A DNA stretch of 64,000 nt, taken from contig OX485807.1 in assembly GCA_950295325.1 (NCBI GenBank), positions 17,017,001 to 17,081,000 of the forward strand, written 5' to 3'. Positions 45,402-57,391 of the stretch are shown here, piece by piece. Under the pieces are notes generated by a model that did not search any database, had not been told where the DNA came from, and saw nothing but the letters and a program-made list of their open reading frames with translations. A program made the position numbers and the translations under genes. The stretch's first letter is position 1; each line of letters starts with the position of its first letter. This stretch comes from Polytrichum commune. Lineage: Eukaryota > Streptophyta > Polytrichopsida > Polytrichales > Polytrichaceae.

Positions 45402-48400
45402 TTGAAGGGTTTAGGATTGTTGGATTTGCAAACTATAATCATGAAGTTGTTGATTTCCCTTCTTGATTCAAAATTTGTCCTCACACTCGAATCTCACATC
45501 ACTTTAGATTTGAAATTTCAATCCTTACCAACTTATATTCCTAAATTTACCCATGCCACTTTTCAATTTCTCGGCTTTGGAGATGATGGCCATCTTGAGT
45601 GGCAGATGTTTTTAATTTCCGGTATAATCTCAACAATAATGGTGTTGATGACCACACTTGCACACAAACAACTTGCACACAATTTGGTAAGCAATAACCT
45701 CCTTTACATTAGTTATGGCACCAGAAGATATGTTTACAATATGGATAAGATTGGGTTAGTTTATTGTGCCCAACCAAACAAAAGACAAAGTGCAAGGAAA
45801 AATTTGTGGGCACAAAATTCAAAAGGATTGTCTCACTCTTGCTCTTATTGTAACATGACAAACAATCATAAGTTGAAACATGTGATTTGTAGAACAGATT
45901 TTTTGGCTATAGTCTAAATACAAATTTTTGAATTAAGTTTTTTGAAGAACAGATGAAAATGTTGGACTATAGTCGGATGAAAGAGCTCTTAGAGCAGTTT
46001 TAGGAACTGAATGACCTCGGAGAGAAGTTATAACCGCCTGGAAGAGGAAGGGAGATAAAGGACTATAGTCTGGAGGAGAAAGAAGGCCATTTTCAACGAG
46101 TGTTTTCAGGCTATAGTCTAGAGTAGTCGCTATCAAGCGAAGAATGTGTAGGATCGGCCAAGTGCCGCAAATAGATTGACTTATTCCAACTCTGTGATAG
46201 AGTGGAGATTAAACTTTGTAATGAGGATGTAGTCGCAGTAAAATGGAATTACTATGATGCAGTAATGGTGTAAGTGAGCATAATCAACTGAGTATTATTA
46301 AGAGAATGCATATATTGAGTATGTCGAAGAGATGAGTCGAAGTACTGTGTGAGTGAGAGTCTGAGAAACTGATTGTATGGGAAGCTAGTGAACCAATAAC
46401 CAAAAAGGAGTGAAGCGTACCAGAGTATAAACAAAAACAACTGAGAGCGAAACTGGAATCAGAAATTGAACAAAGCATAACAGAGAGAGAGCGAGTGAAT
46501 GTGTATCAGAGAATAGAGATACAAATCAGGGAGCGTGGAGACATAATATTCAAGATTAAGAAAACCTAGAGAGAATGAATTACAGTGAGGAAAAATGGAA
46601 GGTTGTAAGAGCAATAGGACTATAGTCCATCGGAACTTTACCGAGAGAGATAAAACTTGGAGCGCAATGGGGGAAGAATTGCTTACTTTGTGTTACTGAG
46701 GGTCAGTAAGGATGAGAGCACCGAATCAGAGGCAAGGTGAAGCAAGAGAGAGATAATGTCAGAGAGTCGAGACTCACGCTAAGTGCGGAGCAGTGAAAGA
46801 CTATAGTCCAGAAAGAGAGTTAACAACGTGAGAGAGAAATAGGTTACAGTGATGGAGAGAGGAGAAGAGGCAGGAGTGTAGCCTAATGAGGAGATTACAG
46901 ACAAGCTAATCCCTGATAGGAGAGAAGTATGGGCTAAGAGATGTACTGTCCATCATTACTTAGCGAGTGAGATGACCGAGTGACGTTGAGATAATGAGTT
47001 GAAAGAGGTATGATGGAGATTACCTAGGTTATTGGCATGAACATTAAGTGGCTAATTGAGGCATAAGCCAATATGGAATATAGTCCAGTGTGATTATTCT
47101 ATCTTGAAGTGTGCAGAGATTGCAAACCGGATTGGAATGGAAGATGGTTCATGAATGAGATAAGTCTTTGAATTAATAGTAACGCAAGAAAAATGAATAA
47201 TTGAACCCTAGTAAAGAATGAACTTATTGGAATGAGAATTGTTGTTGTTACCTTGTTGTTTTGTGGACACCAAAAGATACTAACCCCAATAGGATGAAAA
47301 TCCATTGGAAGACTATTGTCCGGATACCAAAAGACTATTGACCAAGCTATTGAGCTTCACGACTGAAATAGGTCAAAGACATAGAGTGATAGAAACTTTC
47401 CCTGAAGATAGGACGGAATCACTCACGACTAAGGAAGCACAAAGGAATCATAAGAGTGGGGAATAAGCGGAATTAAGAAGGAATGAAGTAAGAAAAACCT
47501 CAAGTTGTTATTGTAATCCTTAAATCTAATGTGACATTAACCCTTATAGACACTATCTCAGTCTTCCTGGAGACTTTGTTCCCTGGGTTTTGTTATTTTG
47601 AGCCATAGCAAAAACTTACTACATGATTGTTTACAAATCTTAATGCCCAATATGCTTTCGAAGGTGGTTGCCAACAAGTTATGTGTGGTGGTTTGCAAAC
47701 CAAACGGTCTGGATGACCTCATATGTTTTTGACAACTGGATGATGAGCCTCGATGGACATCTCAAATCTCAAAAGTGGAAGATACTTTGAATTATGGACA
47801 ACCCTGCTACTCGTTCCCTTAAGCATGTTGGAAGGGGTGAATCATTTGGTTTTTCAACCTTGCAATTGAATAATATTACTATTGTTTTATTACTACCTAA
47901 TGTTACAAGTGTGGTACAACCCTTGGATTAGGGAATAATTGCTACATTCAAAGTTCAGTGTAAGGAAAAACTTTGGAATGGGTTCTTTCTTGGTTTGATT
48001 CTCCTACTACTCACCACGACTCGAGGAAAATAGTGCATGAGTGCACAACAAACTACTATATGATGCTCTCAAGTGCAAAGAGATCAATTCCCAAATTATA
48101 AGAAGCAACTAGAGGATGTCCGAGATTTTACTTGCAGATTGGAGTGTTGATTTTGCCATGGATGGTGAACGTGAGGAGTCGAGAATGAAAGAAGCGGCAA
48201 ATGAATTGGCAAGTTTCATTTCCTCTTTGAATTTTGGAAGTGAAGAATTGCCTATTGAAGAATATGTACAATTGGTAAAGGAAAAGAATTGTTGATGCAT
48301 AATACAACATGGTTGAGTTGGTGGATTTGACATGAGGTAGAAAATTCCATTTGGGTTTAGATTTGAACGAAGAGCCAACGAAGGGGAATGATGTGGATGA

Positions 48401-48620
48401 CTGACCAACACCAATACTCAAGCTTCCTCAAGCCCGTGAGTATGCCCAATTACTATCGAATTTTGCAGTGGAGCATATTTTAAAGCTTTTAGTTGTAGGT
48501 GTGATGAGCATGCAATATTTTATGTATAAATTGTACAAGATGTCAATTTCCAACATCACCAAACATCATCAAAAAGACAATAGATTCTTATTTTCACAGT
48601 GTGTGATGTAGTGAAGACAT
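45402..48620 (+). pseudogene. pogo/Tigger-like DDE transposase relic, split by an insert
   Basis: The first part (45402-45917) contains YNMDKIGLVYCAQPNK, the block with the first catalytic Asp of the CENP-B/pogo DDE fold, and a CNMTNNHKLKH strand. The match resumes at about 47600 with VWMTSYVFDNWMMSLD, KILxIMDNPATRS (second catalytic Asp at about 47796), NVTSVVQPLD and GIIATFKVQCKEKLW. A C-terminal acidic tail (about 48120-48620) includes ANELASFISSLNFGSEELP and LDLNEEPTKGNDVDD. Stops and frame changes occur throughout. About 1.6 kb of unrelated sequence (about 45900-47520) separates the halves. The N-terminal DNA-binding domain was not found upstream. Confidence 0.75.
45905..47520 (+). other. 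Purine-rich insert with recurrent GACTATAGTC palindromes
   Basis: GACTATAGTC or a one- to two-base variant occurs nine times: 45905, 45965, 46061, 46109, 46618, 46799, 47077, 47311 and 47333. The intervening text is GAGA-rich on the plus strand. Stops occur in all frames, so it is not obviously coding. It separates the two halves of the Tigger-like relic, hence arrived later or replaced part of it. Terminal repeats were not found; boundaries are approximate. Confidence 0.55.
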
Positions 48621-49792
48621 CATCACATGATTATTTTTTCTTTAACTACATATTGTGCGACATTGTGAGCATACTTCTTTAATGAATATTTCCTTTCATA
48701 CTTATGCATCTTCATTTTGTATACAAAATGACATTTTACATTGAAATAGGTAATTTTCTTGGAAAACCTTGATACTACAACATTTGAGGCCAAAATGTCA
48801 TATTATGCATAATATGACACTTTATTGCATGACCAAAGAGTGTCATATTGAAGGTGGAGAACAGTAGATGCACTTCAACCTCAGTATGTTTATGGAGGTG
48901 TATTATTAGTGCGAACACCATCAATTGAAAGGTGATAGCGAGATAGGTTTGAGGTTGCAAAATCTAAAGAACCACACTATATACTGTCATGCCTGAGCGG
49001 TTTCCATGCTAAGAATCTCATATTTATTTATTTCTCTATGAATGTATTTTGACAAACTTGAAACTCAATATTTTTCATCATTCTCCTTTTAAATTTTTAT
49101 TTTTCTAAAAACATAATTTGTGTACGTTGTTGTGTCTCATAAAATAATATAATGTTTTATCAAAGTGACCATGTAGGACATGGCAATTGATTTAGTATGA
49201 CTTTGAAAATAACATGTCATTTTAATGAGGCCTTTGTGACTTGTCCTATAGCAACAAGTATCCCATGCTTTTAGGGTTGCCACCCATTGACTACAAGATC
49301 ATTGTCATTGGTAGGTGATAAACCAATGTGGTAAACCAATGTGGGATGTGTTAAATGAATTTCATAGTACCCATCTTGATGTTAGTGGTATTGTTTTTAT
49401 TTCATGATGTTCGGACCACCAGGGCTTGGCATATATAGAGTTACTCGGGAATCATAAGTTTGAAAGTTGGGCGAAACTCCTTGGACCTCTTCTTTCAACC
49501 TCAAAAATGTAGAGAGAAAGTTAATATATGATTCGGACTTTACACATGGCACATGTCACGGTAAATCCATGGTCGACCTATGCAAGGTTAGCTTGGCCAA
49601 CTGATTCTAGTATGACAAACTAGAAATTTAGTTGTTAATAGCCCAAACATCCCTCAACACTGCTATTTTACACCTCTTTTAACATGTGTAATTCAAGCCT
49701 TGAGAAAACTTGGGCGACTTCATGAATTAGCTCTCATACTCGTGTTCTAGACATCTCACATGGAGTTTGATCCAGACACTTTATGCAGGATT
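48621..49792. other. Intergenic, nothing recognised
   Basis: AT-rich sequence between the Tigger-like relic and the second SINE copy. A short self-complementary stretch (CATATTATGCATAATATG) lies near 48797. No supportable gene. Confidence 0.5.
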
Positions 49793-50036
49793 CTAGGACC
49801 AAGATGATCCTAAACTATTGGGTGATATTGGAGTGGTTTCAAATGAAGCGGTTCCAATTGGAGTGATTGGCGGTTCGATTCTTGCTATGAAATCTTCTTA
49901 ATACTTGACGGGGAAAAAAAACCGGTTAGATAGATAGGTAGTAAACCCCACCATACATCAAGAGTCTTGAGTAGGGTAGGGCCAACGGACTCAAATTCAC
50001 ATCGGATTGCCCAAGGTTGGTTATTTATTTATTTAC
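49793..50036 (+). mobile_element. tRNA-derived SINE, copy 2
   Basis: Matches copy 1 at 44621-44875 along its length. The B box is GGTTCGATTCT (49872-49882), one base from consensus. It ends in a TTTA-type repeat where copy 1 has ATT, which is normal for plant SINE tails. Shared internal blocks include GTAGGGTAGG/GGCCAACGG and TGGATTGCCCAA-like sequence. Confidence 0.75.
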
Positions 50037-50743
50037 TTGGTTGGAGGATTCTAGTCTACTCATTTATTTAGGCCATCTAAAACATGAACAAGGCTCAAAG
50101 AAGTTTCATTGCAGTTCACACCATCACTGTGATATTTGGAGTATAGTGCATAAGTGTATAAGACATTGTGCAACCTCTGATTGTGTCACCTTGATGAAAG
50201 AACGTATACATTTTCCGTGCAATTTCAAGGGTTTAGCATTTCAAACGCTATGAAAGCACAACTCCACATTGACAATCAATACATCGAGACTTGTGATAAA
50301 ACATCTTACCTTGCACTTCAAGTTAGACTACGTGATAGTTAAAACAATGTTGCTCAATATGATTGGATTGCTCAACCCAAAACGTTACAATGGTTAAGGT
50401 ACATGGCCCTATTTTTGGTCACTTTGATCTTTACAGAGACATTTTGTTCTTTTCCTCTAGCACAAGTGAAACACATTCATTGCAAGGTAACATGAACTTT
50501 ACACACAATATTGGCCGTTGGATTGGATTGAGAATCGAATAATCCAATCAACAACCGAGAAAGACAAAGATTGTCATTTGGAGTCCCATAATTAGAGTTC
50601 AGATGCATAAATCATCAAAATTCAAGGTAAGTGTTTTAGTATACTCTCTTTGAACAATCACCTCACCCCTCCCATACGTGTTAAGTATTGAACCTATAGT
50701 AATGTCTATATTAAGGTATATATGTCAAACTCAATTGCTTAAC

Positions 50744-51165
50744 ACAATTGGACACCTATATTTGGAGTGGTATGTGGTCCGGTGCCACTCCAAGAACGAA
50801 TTGCAAAAAAGACACGTATTTCAAGGAGATTGGCCTACGTGCTCATAATATGATAACCGTTCTAGACTCAATGATCAACATAATTGGGCAGGGACATAAA
50901 AGACCGTTCAACGAGCGTGAGAGGTTCACTTTGATAATGGACAAGATATTAGGTTGAGCTCCACATTTTGTGAGGAAAGTGGCTATGATGTCGATTTGAG
51001 TTTGCTCGCCCTCTCTTACTAAATAACGTGTCTCATATCTTCGGACAAGTGGGCTAGTTAGAAAAAGGTAACCATTTAAGGCACACAGTCCAATCTCATA
51101 GTGCATTCCATTCTTAGCTACAAGCCTTGTCATGTATCACTCAAATGTAGGTGTCCAATGAAGAG
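50744..51165 (-). repeat. Dispersed repeat, copy homologous to 19630-19990
   Basis: Starts ATTGGACACCTATATTTGG and continues through CCACTCCAAGAAC, GAGCTCCACATTTTGTGAGG and AAGTGGGCTAGTTAG, each with a counterpart in the 19.6-kb copy. The first 100 bp reappears, diverged, at about 8131, 8858, 26763, 30899 and 55187. Confidence 0.6.
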
Positions 51166-53402
51166 ACAAAGTGACCATATAAGGACCACACACCTTGTTG
51201 AATTTGACTGCATTAAATGAGCGGCGGTTAAGATTTTGTCTCTAAAGAAGACAAGAGACAGCACCTAAGATAGCTAGCTCGTTCCTAATTAGACCAAGAA
51301 GGCCGGCAACTTGGTCTCCTCATGTTCAACGTTGATTGGTTGGGCACATTGAAGTTGCTATCATCTTGCTTTGCTTTGCTTTACTTTAGGCTATGAGTCG
51401 TCGAGACTCAAAGCCGTGAGGGCCGGAAACCAAGCCATCCCATTGGCCGAGAAGTTGAGTTTCATGGGGTCAAGAACTAAGTATAAGACTAAGTCATTTG
51501 TTGTGATTCCACCCGAAAGATTGATTGCTTCAAAGGATGTGACCCCGGTTGTGTCTTGCCTTGCAAGGGGTAAGTGGCTCTCACGTCCTTGGTACGGAGA
51601 GAGGGTCCGGGACAAAGGCTTTTTGGTAATGAGTCGGTGTGAATGTGAGGTGACATTGTTTGCAAGCAATTGTGAAAGAGACTCGACGTTATTATTATTT
51701 GTACTATGGGTCTTGTTTTCTACCAACAAAGGTCAAATTGGCTTTCGACCTTTTACGGTTACATAACATTGATTGACATCTTTACTTGCTAAACACTTAC
51801 ATTACACACCAAATTGTCCTCTTAGTGCGGGTTGCTATTGGAGTTACGCATTTTTTTAACATCTTATCGAGCATATGATTTTTCATTCAACGTACATAAA
51901 TAGTTAGTATGCACATCGAAGAGTGTGATATAACTTGCTTGGTAAAGAAAGGATATTGTCATTAAAGAGTTGTAGCAACACTTAACTCCAAATGGTAATC
52001 CATGCTATTGGTGTGGGTAAGAACTATAGCACATTGTGCATATTATTTATTTTGTTTATCCATGTAGGAAATGATAGTATTGGCACGAAAGCCATGGGAA
52101 TGCGTAACTTCAAATAGTAAGCCACTATCATAGGTGTGGAAGGGTTTGGAAGGTCTTTCCACTCTCGTTTTTTCTTGAATGTGTCACATTTCTAATCAAT
52201 GCTCTCAGTTGGACATCTATGTTTAAGTGGTATATGAACAATGCTTGTGGCTAAAAGAGGAAACATCAAACCAACAAAATCCATGACCAAATTTGTTCAA
52301 GAACATACATTGTTCTAGGTTCAGTGGTTAACATAAGTTGGGAAGACCCATGGAATCGTGTAAAAAGAAAGAAGTTTTCTCATTTTTGCCATCCATTTAG
52401 CTCGTGGAATTCAACCCCAATTTTGAAACTTGAAAGGACATTCTTGTGATTTAGCGATTGTTGATTGAATGAGACTTTTTTAATCCAATCCACTATCCAT
52501 AATTGTTCTCGGGAGTTGGAAGAGCCCACAATAGGGCCACACACCTCGTTTCGGGGATGATGTGAACCAATGATTGTATTTGGTGCGGGTTTGTGATTCC
52601 AAGCAACAAAGTGCTAACAAGAGCCGGACTTGGGAGGGTTACTTGATATAATAAAGGCCCTGAAAATAGTCTCAATCGTCGGAGAACGTATTTTCTTCAC
52701 ATACTTAACTCCTAAAAGCCTAGGGATTTTAGGTTGAATCAAAGGTGTACTATAAAGTATGAATTAGAAACTTTGTTATGTGTTGTCATCCTAGAGAAAG
52801 TTTTAGAGAGTTGACTTAAAATCACATCCGTGTGGTTGGAATATGGATCTTTATCCTTTTTCTCCACCAAATCATTTTACAAGTATATTCTTGCAAAATT
52901 TTATAAAATTCCAACATATATTAAAACCACTTGATTGTTGATATGATTGACTAAGAATATCAGTTGCTTGATTTGGTGGGAAAATCCAAAAAATATATGA
53001 ATGTCACTGACATTGTTACTTCTGCAAAATAGCTAACTTTGTAACAAATAAAAAAATTAAGAGTTCCAACCACTTCAAGGTCCATATCGTAGACTCATTG
53101 ATATAAAATATTGATCAGCTTGCCTTGAGAAATATATCTTTGAAAAGCGCTCGCAACCGCTTTGTGGCTTCTTGGGCATGTAGGGGGTTAAAACCTCTCC
53201 AAGGGCCATTTGGGCCTCAAACATGGATTTTCTCATCCTACTCAACCTCAAGGTGACCATCCTCACCAACTCACGTACTAAACACCCATTACCAGAGGAT
53301 CTTTAACCTTTGTCTTTTCTAAGAGATACCACCTTTCACATAAGGAAGTAGGCCTTGTCCATCATTCATGCAGACCTTGGACAGGTGGCCAACTAGCATC
53401 AC

Positions 53403-53540
53403 CTAGCTAAATTTCCCGGGCCCCTATTTGTCACTTAGCTTTAGCTAGCTAGGTTCACCGAACCTATGATTCTTACTTAGCTTTAGCTAGTTAACTTTTC
53501 CGGAACTCTCATTTTTACTCAGCTTCAACTAGCTAAAAAG
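53403..53540 (+). repeat. 42-bp tandem, about three units
   Basis: CTTAGCTTTAGCTAG at about 53434 and 53477 and CTCAGCTTCAACTAG at about 53519 are spaced 42-43 bp apart, with TTCCCGGG or TTCCGGAAC-like spacers. Confidence 0.7.
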
Positions 53541-55583
53541 TTTGTGTGACACGAATATTCATTCTAAACCAAAGAATATATAATTGGTTGTATTGCTCTC
53601 AATTGGCTTTGTATTTTCATGTTGTTGCACAAGGAAATTGAAAGGCTTAAAATCAACACGTATAGTCGACTTCCTCACTTTCGATTATTCCTTACTTTTA
53701 TTTTTGTCACACCTTCATGCACCTCCAAATTGTGTATTTGGTGTAGTTTTTAAGACAAAATTTTAAGGGGACCTTATGCTTGCAATAAGCTAGGGCATAT
53801 ACACTATATTGCATGCGCTACAAGCATATGAAGTCCCATATGCCATTTGCCTTTTAAAGACAAACTTGAGGACTATAGGCTTGTGACGGATGCTCCTATC
53901 CGCACTGCTTTTTTTTGCACATATTGAAAAAAAAAAAACAATTGCAAGAAAACAACCACCTCAAGAGAACCAACACATACTAAGGGGACATCAAGAAATA
54001 AAACCCATCCAGGGCCTAACCTTCCATGTGACCACTAAGTTGCTATGGTTTATAATAAGACAAATGACACCCCATGCCGAATCAAATTCCTTAAGAACAT
54101 CTTGATAAGCGACGTCTAAAGCTTTTTCCAAGTCTGTGAGAGTCCGTTGCCACTCAATCCTACCGTAGTCTTGCAAAGTGTCCCATATTGCTTGTCCTAT
54201 CCACTCTACATAACTTTTAAATTATTGGGCACCCAATGTTCTCCACGTGACTCGTGTCTAGTGATAGGCGCTACAATAAGACACAATGTGATAGTTAGTT
54301 GCTACATTAGGTAGACAACCTCGTTTATGATAACTTAAAGAAATTTCGCATAAGTGTGGTACATGTTGATGATGGAGTGGTCTTTTACATTCTTGGAAAT
54401 TGATATCACAACGTTTAACAAAGTAAAAAATTAAGAAAATAAAATTGGAGGTAATGAAATTATAGTATATTTTTAAAGGCAATATTCTCTTCCACCTCAT
54501 ATTCACAACATAGGCTAACTTATTTATAATAATTGGGAAACAAAATAACTTGAGTACAACCAGAGCCCTTTCAAGGAACCCAAATCCATGGCCTTTTGTC
54601 TTCTTATTTTCATCATGTTGAACTCCTTAATGGCTACATCTCCTCTCTCACCTAGTTGCTATTATTCTTAACATTCCAAATTAAAGAATGACAACTACAT
54701 GTGTGAAACTTTACAACTTTTAAGGGACGAGTCTATGTATTAAGAATGGGGTGGTAATTGGAAATGGGTATGTCTACCATAGATAGATATACCATGAATC
54801 TGAGTTAAAGGAGGTATATATGTTTATCTTGGTTTCATTGTATGCACCTCAAAGAGTTTCCTAACTCTTTGTTTCATATCATGTATGCTTTTTGGTGATG
54901 AAATTAAGCATTTGATTTGTCTTTATCTTATTTATTGAATATGAGATGTCCGCATATATAAATGTCGGCTTTGGAAGGAGCAATATGTTCACAATATACA
55001 ATCATGTTTACCTTAGTGTATATGGATGTTTTTTGGTTTATTTTCATGTTTTTTTACTTCGATCGATTAAATTTATGCAATGAATTTGGTGGTATAATAG
55101 CAAATCTACGATGAAAAAGAATCAAGGCCCGCATTGAAATCAGACCTCCCTCATGTTGGTTATTGAGTCTAGAATGATTGATAAATACTGAACACGTAAT
55201 CCAATGACTCTTAAACACGCGTCTTGTTGGGTTCCATTCTTACCTAATCACACACCACCCAAATATAAATGTCCAATTAAGGTAGCTAATTTGTATAAGA
55301 CCCGCATAAACTCAAAGGATGGTGAAGCATCACTTCTTGCTTTTGCCATGCAATAACCGATGCTCTTCTTTATAGATGTCGACCAACCATACCCAAAAGA
55401 TTGAAAGCCCTTGAAATTTTTATGTTGGTCTAGTTGTCTATGTTTGTGATAGCTACGAGGTCATTGTCCGTGTGGCAAAAAAAGCTTGAAAGTTCCAAGT
55501 TGCACAATTCTTATAATAATGGAATCATTATTGTACTCAAAACACCGAGGTAGTATACAAATGGTTGTACTAAGTTACAAGAA

Positions 55584-55729
55584 AACATGGGTCTAAATGA
55601 CATGGTCCAAAACCTACTCATATGACTTTGTGTTGTTTAGATTGGCTAGACATTTTGATACGAATGTAGTCTTTACGAATTGGTCTAAATGACAGGATGT
55701 TGTATTGGACCATGTCATTTAGATCCGTG
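55584..55729. repeat. Inverted repeat with perfect 19-bp core arms
   Basis: TCTAAATGACATGGTCCAA at 55592-55610 is the exact reverse complement of 55705-55723, and weaker pairing extends the arms outward. A third, direct copy of TCTAAATGACA lies in the loop near 55684. Probably a small MITE. Confidence 0.65.
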
Positions 55730-57064
55730 TATCTTGTAGCACCAACTAGCGCACCCACACTTGGATTGATGGGTAGGCCGAGGACAGGGTTGCAACAACC
55801 ACATGGGATTGTTTGGTTCAACACTTTAAACCAAACCCCGATGTTACTTTTATTTTATGTATTTATTCAACACTTTAAGTGTGATGTATTATTTTCATGT
55901 GAGAGTCCCATGACCATACATAGGAGCTATGTGATTCCTTCTCAATTTACATCTAAATTTGCAGTTATGATAAAGGCCAAAGCACCCCTCGTTCATACCA
56001 ACCCAAGGTCCTGCATGTGCCCAATATGGTCCTTAAGAGCCCTAAATACCTATTGATTCCTACACATCCTAGGTATTGCCAGTCATCTACACTATAACAA
56101 CAACGAAGTTGCCCCACGTTGATTTATCAACATTCCACACTATTTTGGATATTTGTTACCACAATAATAAAATATCCAATCGTCTTTTTCTTTGTTTTTA
56201 ACATGGCTGCCTATTGGATTCATAAACAAAGCTATAAGTTTTTTTAATATGATTTTTGACCCAAGATAATTTGCATGGGTAAAGAGGCAACCTATTTGTG
56301 AAGGCACCCTAATTGTACATATTAGTGTAGACTAATTACTGAAAAAATATGATTTTTGGGTTCTTTTGTATTTGTTTTGTTATAAATGTTGGTTTTCTTA
56401 CTGAGGAAATTCTCATAGGTAGAGTGCCCAAGATAGAGCATATGAGGGTTTCTCTTAATAGCAATAACACATTTACTATGCAGTAAATCTAGCCTTCCCT
56501 GACTCCAAACATCAACCATAGTCATTCAAATAACCAATAAACAATGTGCTTTTATGATGTAGAATTTATGGGGATCACGTTGAATTTCAGATTCCACACT
56601 ATTTTACAACTTTAAGAAGAAAGTACATTGAAAGAAAAATATTTGTTCATGCTTTGGCACCAACGTGAACATGAACCCCGTTCACCTTATACTGATCATG
56701 GATATTCATGATGCAACATATGACCTCATGCTTTCCTTTTGGAATGTGGGTCCTTACAGCTTTGAATTTATTGTGGACCACACTATTATTATGTTAAATA
56801 ATAATAATAATAATAATAATAAACCGGTATTTGATTTATAGCAAGCCATTATAAATTTTTAATGTTTTATACGAGCATCAATGTTTTAGCCATTGACAGC
56901 GGAACTTTGTAACTAGAAGCAAGATTCATGATGTTACATGATAATGGGTTCTTGAAGAGGAGTTATTCAATACATTATTGAGGGTTTCACTTTCCACCCA
57001 CTTTCACACATAAAATATGTACCGTGATTCTCAATGTTTCCCATCCACATCATTTTCCCATCCT

Positions 57065-57391
57065 GCTACACTAAATAGGATATTTAGTGTTTGATTATAT
57101 TCGGTGTTGTTAGCACCCTGTTGTGCTCAACATTAATTTTCAATTTGTTGATAATTAGTGTTAGACATAAATGTGTCGCTACCTTCCCTATTGCCACCTC
57201 TCTTATTATATCCTTTTTTCATGTCCTTACTAACACTAAATTCAAACATGTAACTTCCACATATTACCATAGTTGGTATTTAGTGTTTGAGTTTACATTT
57301 AATGTTACTTACATTCATAGGGTTATTGATATTTAGTGTATGCGTTTGTACTTAGTGTATCAAACACTAAATATCTTATTTAGTGTAGTTA
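57065..57391. mobile_element. CTACACTAAAT element, best-preserved copy
   Basis: About 327 bp. Ends CTACACTAAATAGGATATTT and AAATATCTTATTTAGTGTAG, each followed inward by TTAGTGTTTGAT-type sequence. The right half matches the reverse complement of 25054-25250. No transposase frame and no clear target duplication. Confidence 0.8.

Larger units (their letters stand above)
50037..57064. other. Long gene-poor stretch
   Basis: Holds the dispersed repeat (50744-51165), a partial copy at 55187-55289, a 42-bp tandem (53403-53540), a hairpin (55584-55729) and an AAT microsatellite near 56795-56822. A less AT-rich segment at 51370-51770 has open frames on both strands, neither with a recognisable domain; one plus-strand frame of about 130 codons lacks a good ATG start. 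I do not call a gene there. Confidence 0.5.

Noticed and set aside
51371-51766. Open frame of about 130 codons on the plus strand, with an opposing minus-strand frame
   Set aside because: It lacks a good ATG, has no recognisable domain or promoter, and the antisense frame is equally open; composition alone can explain it.
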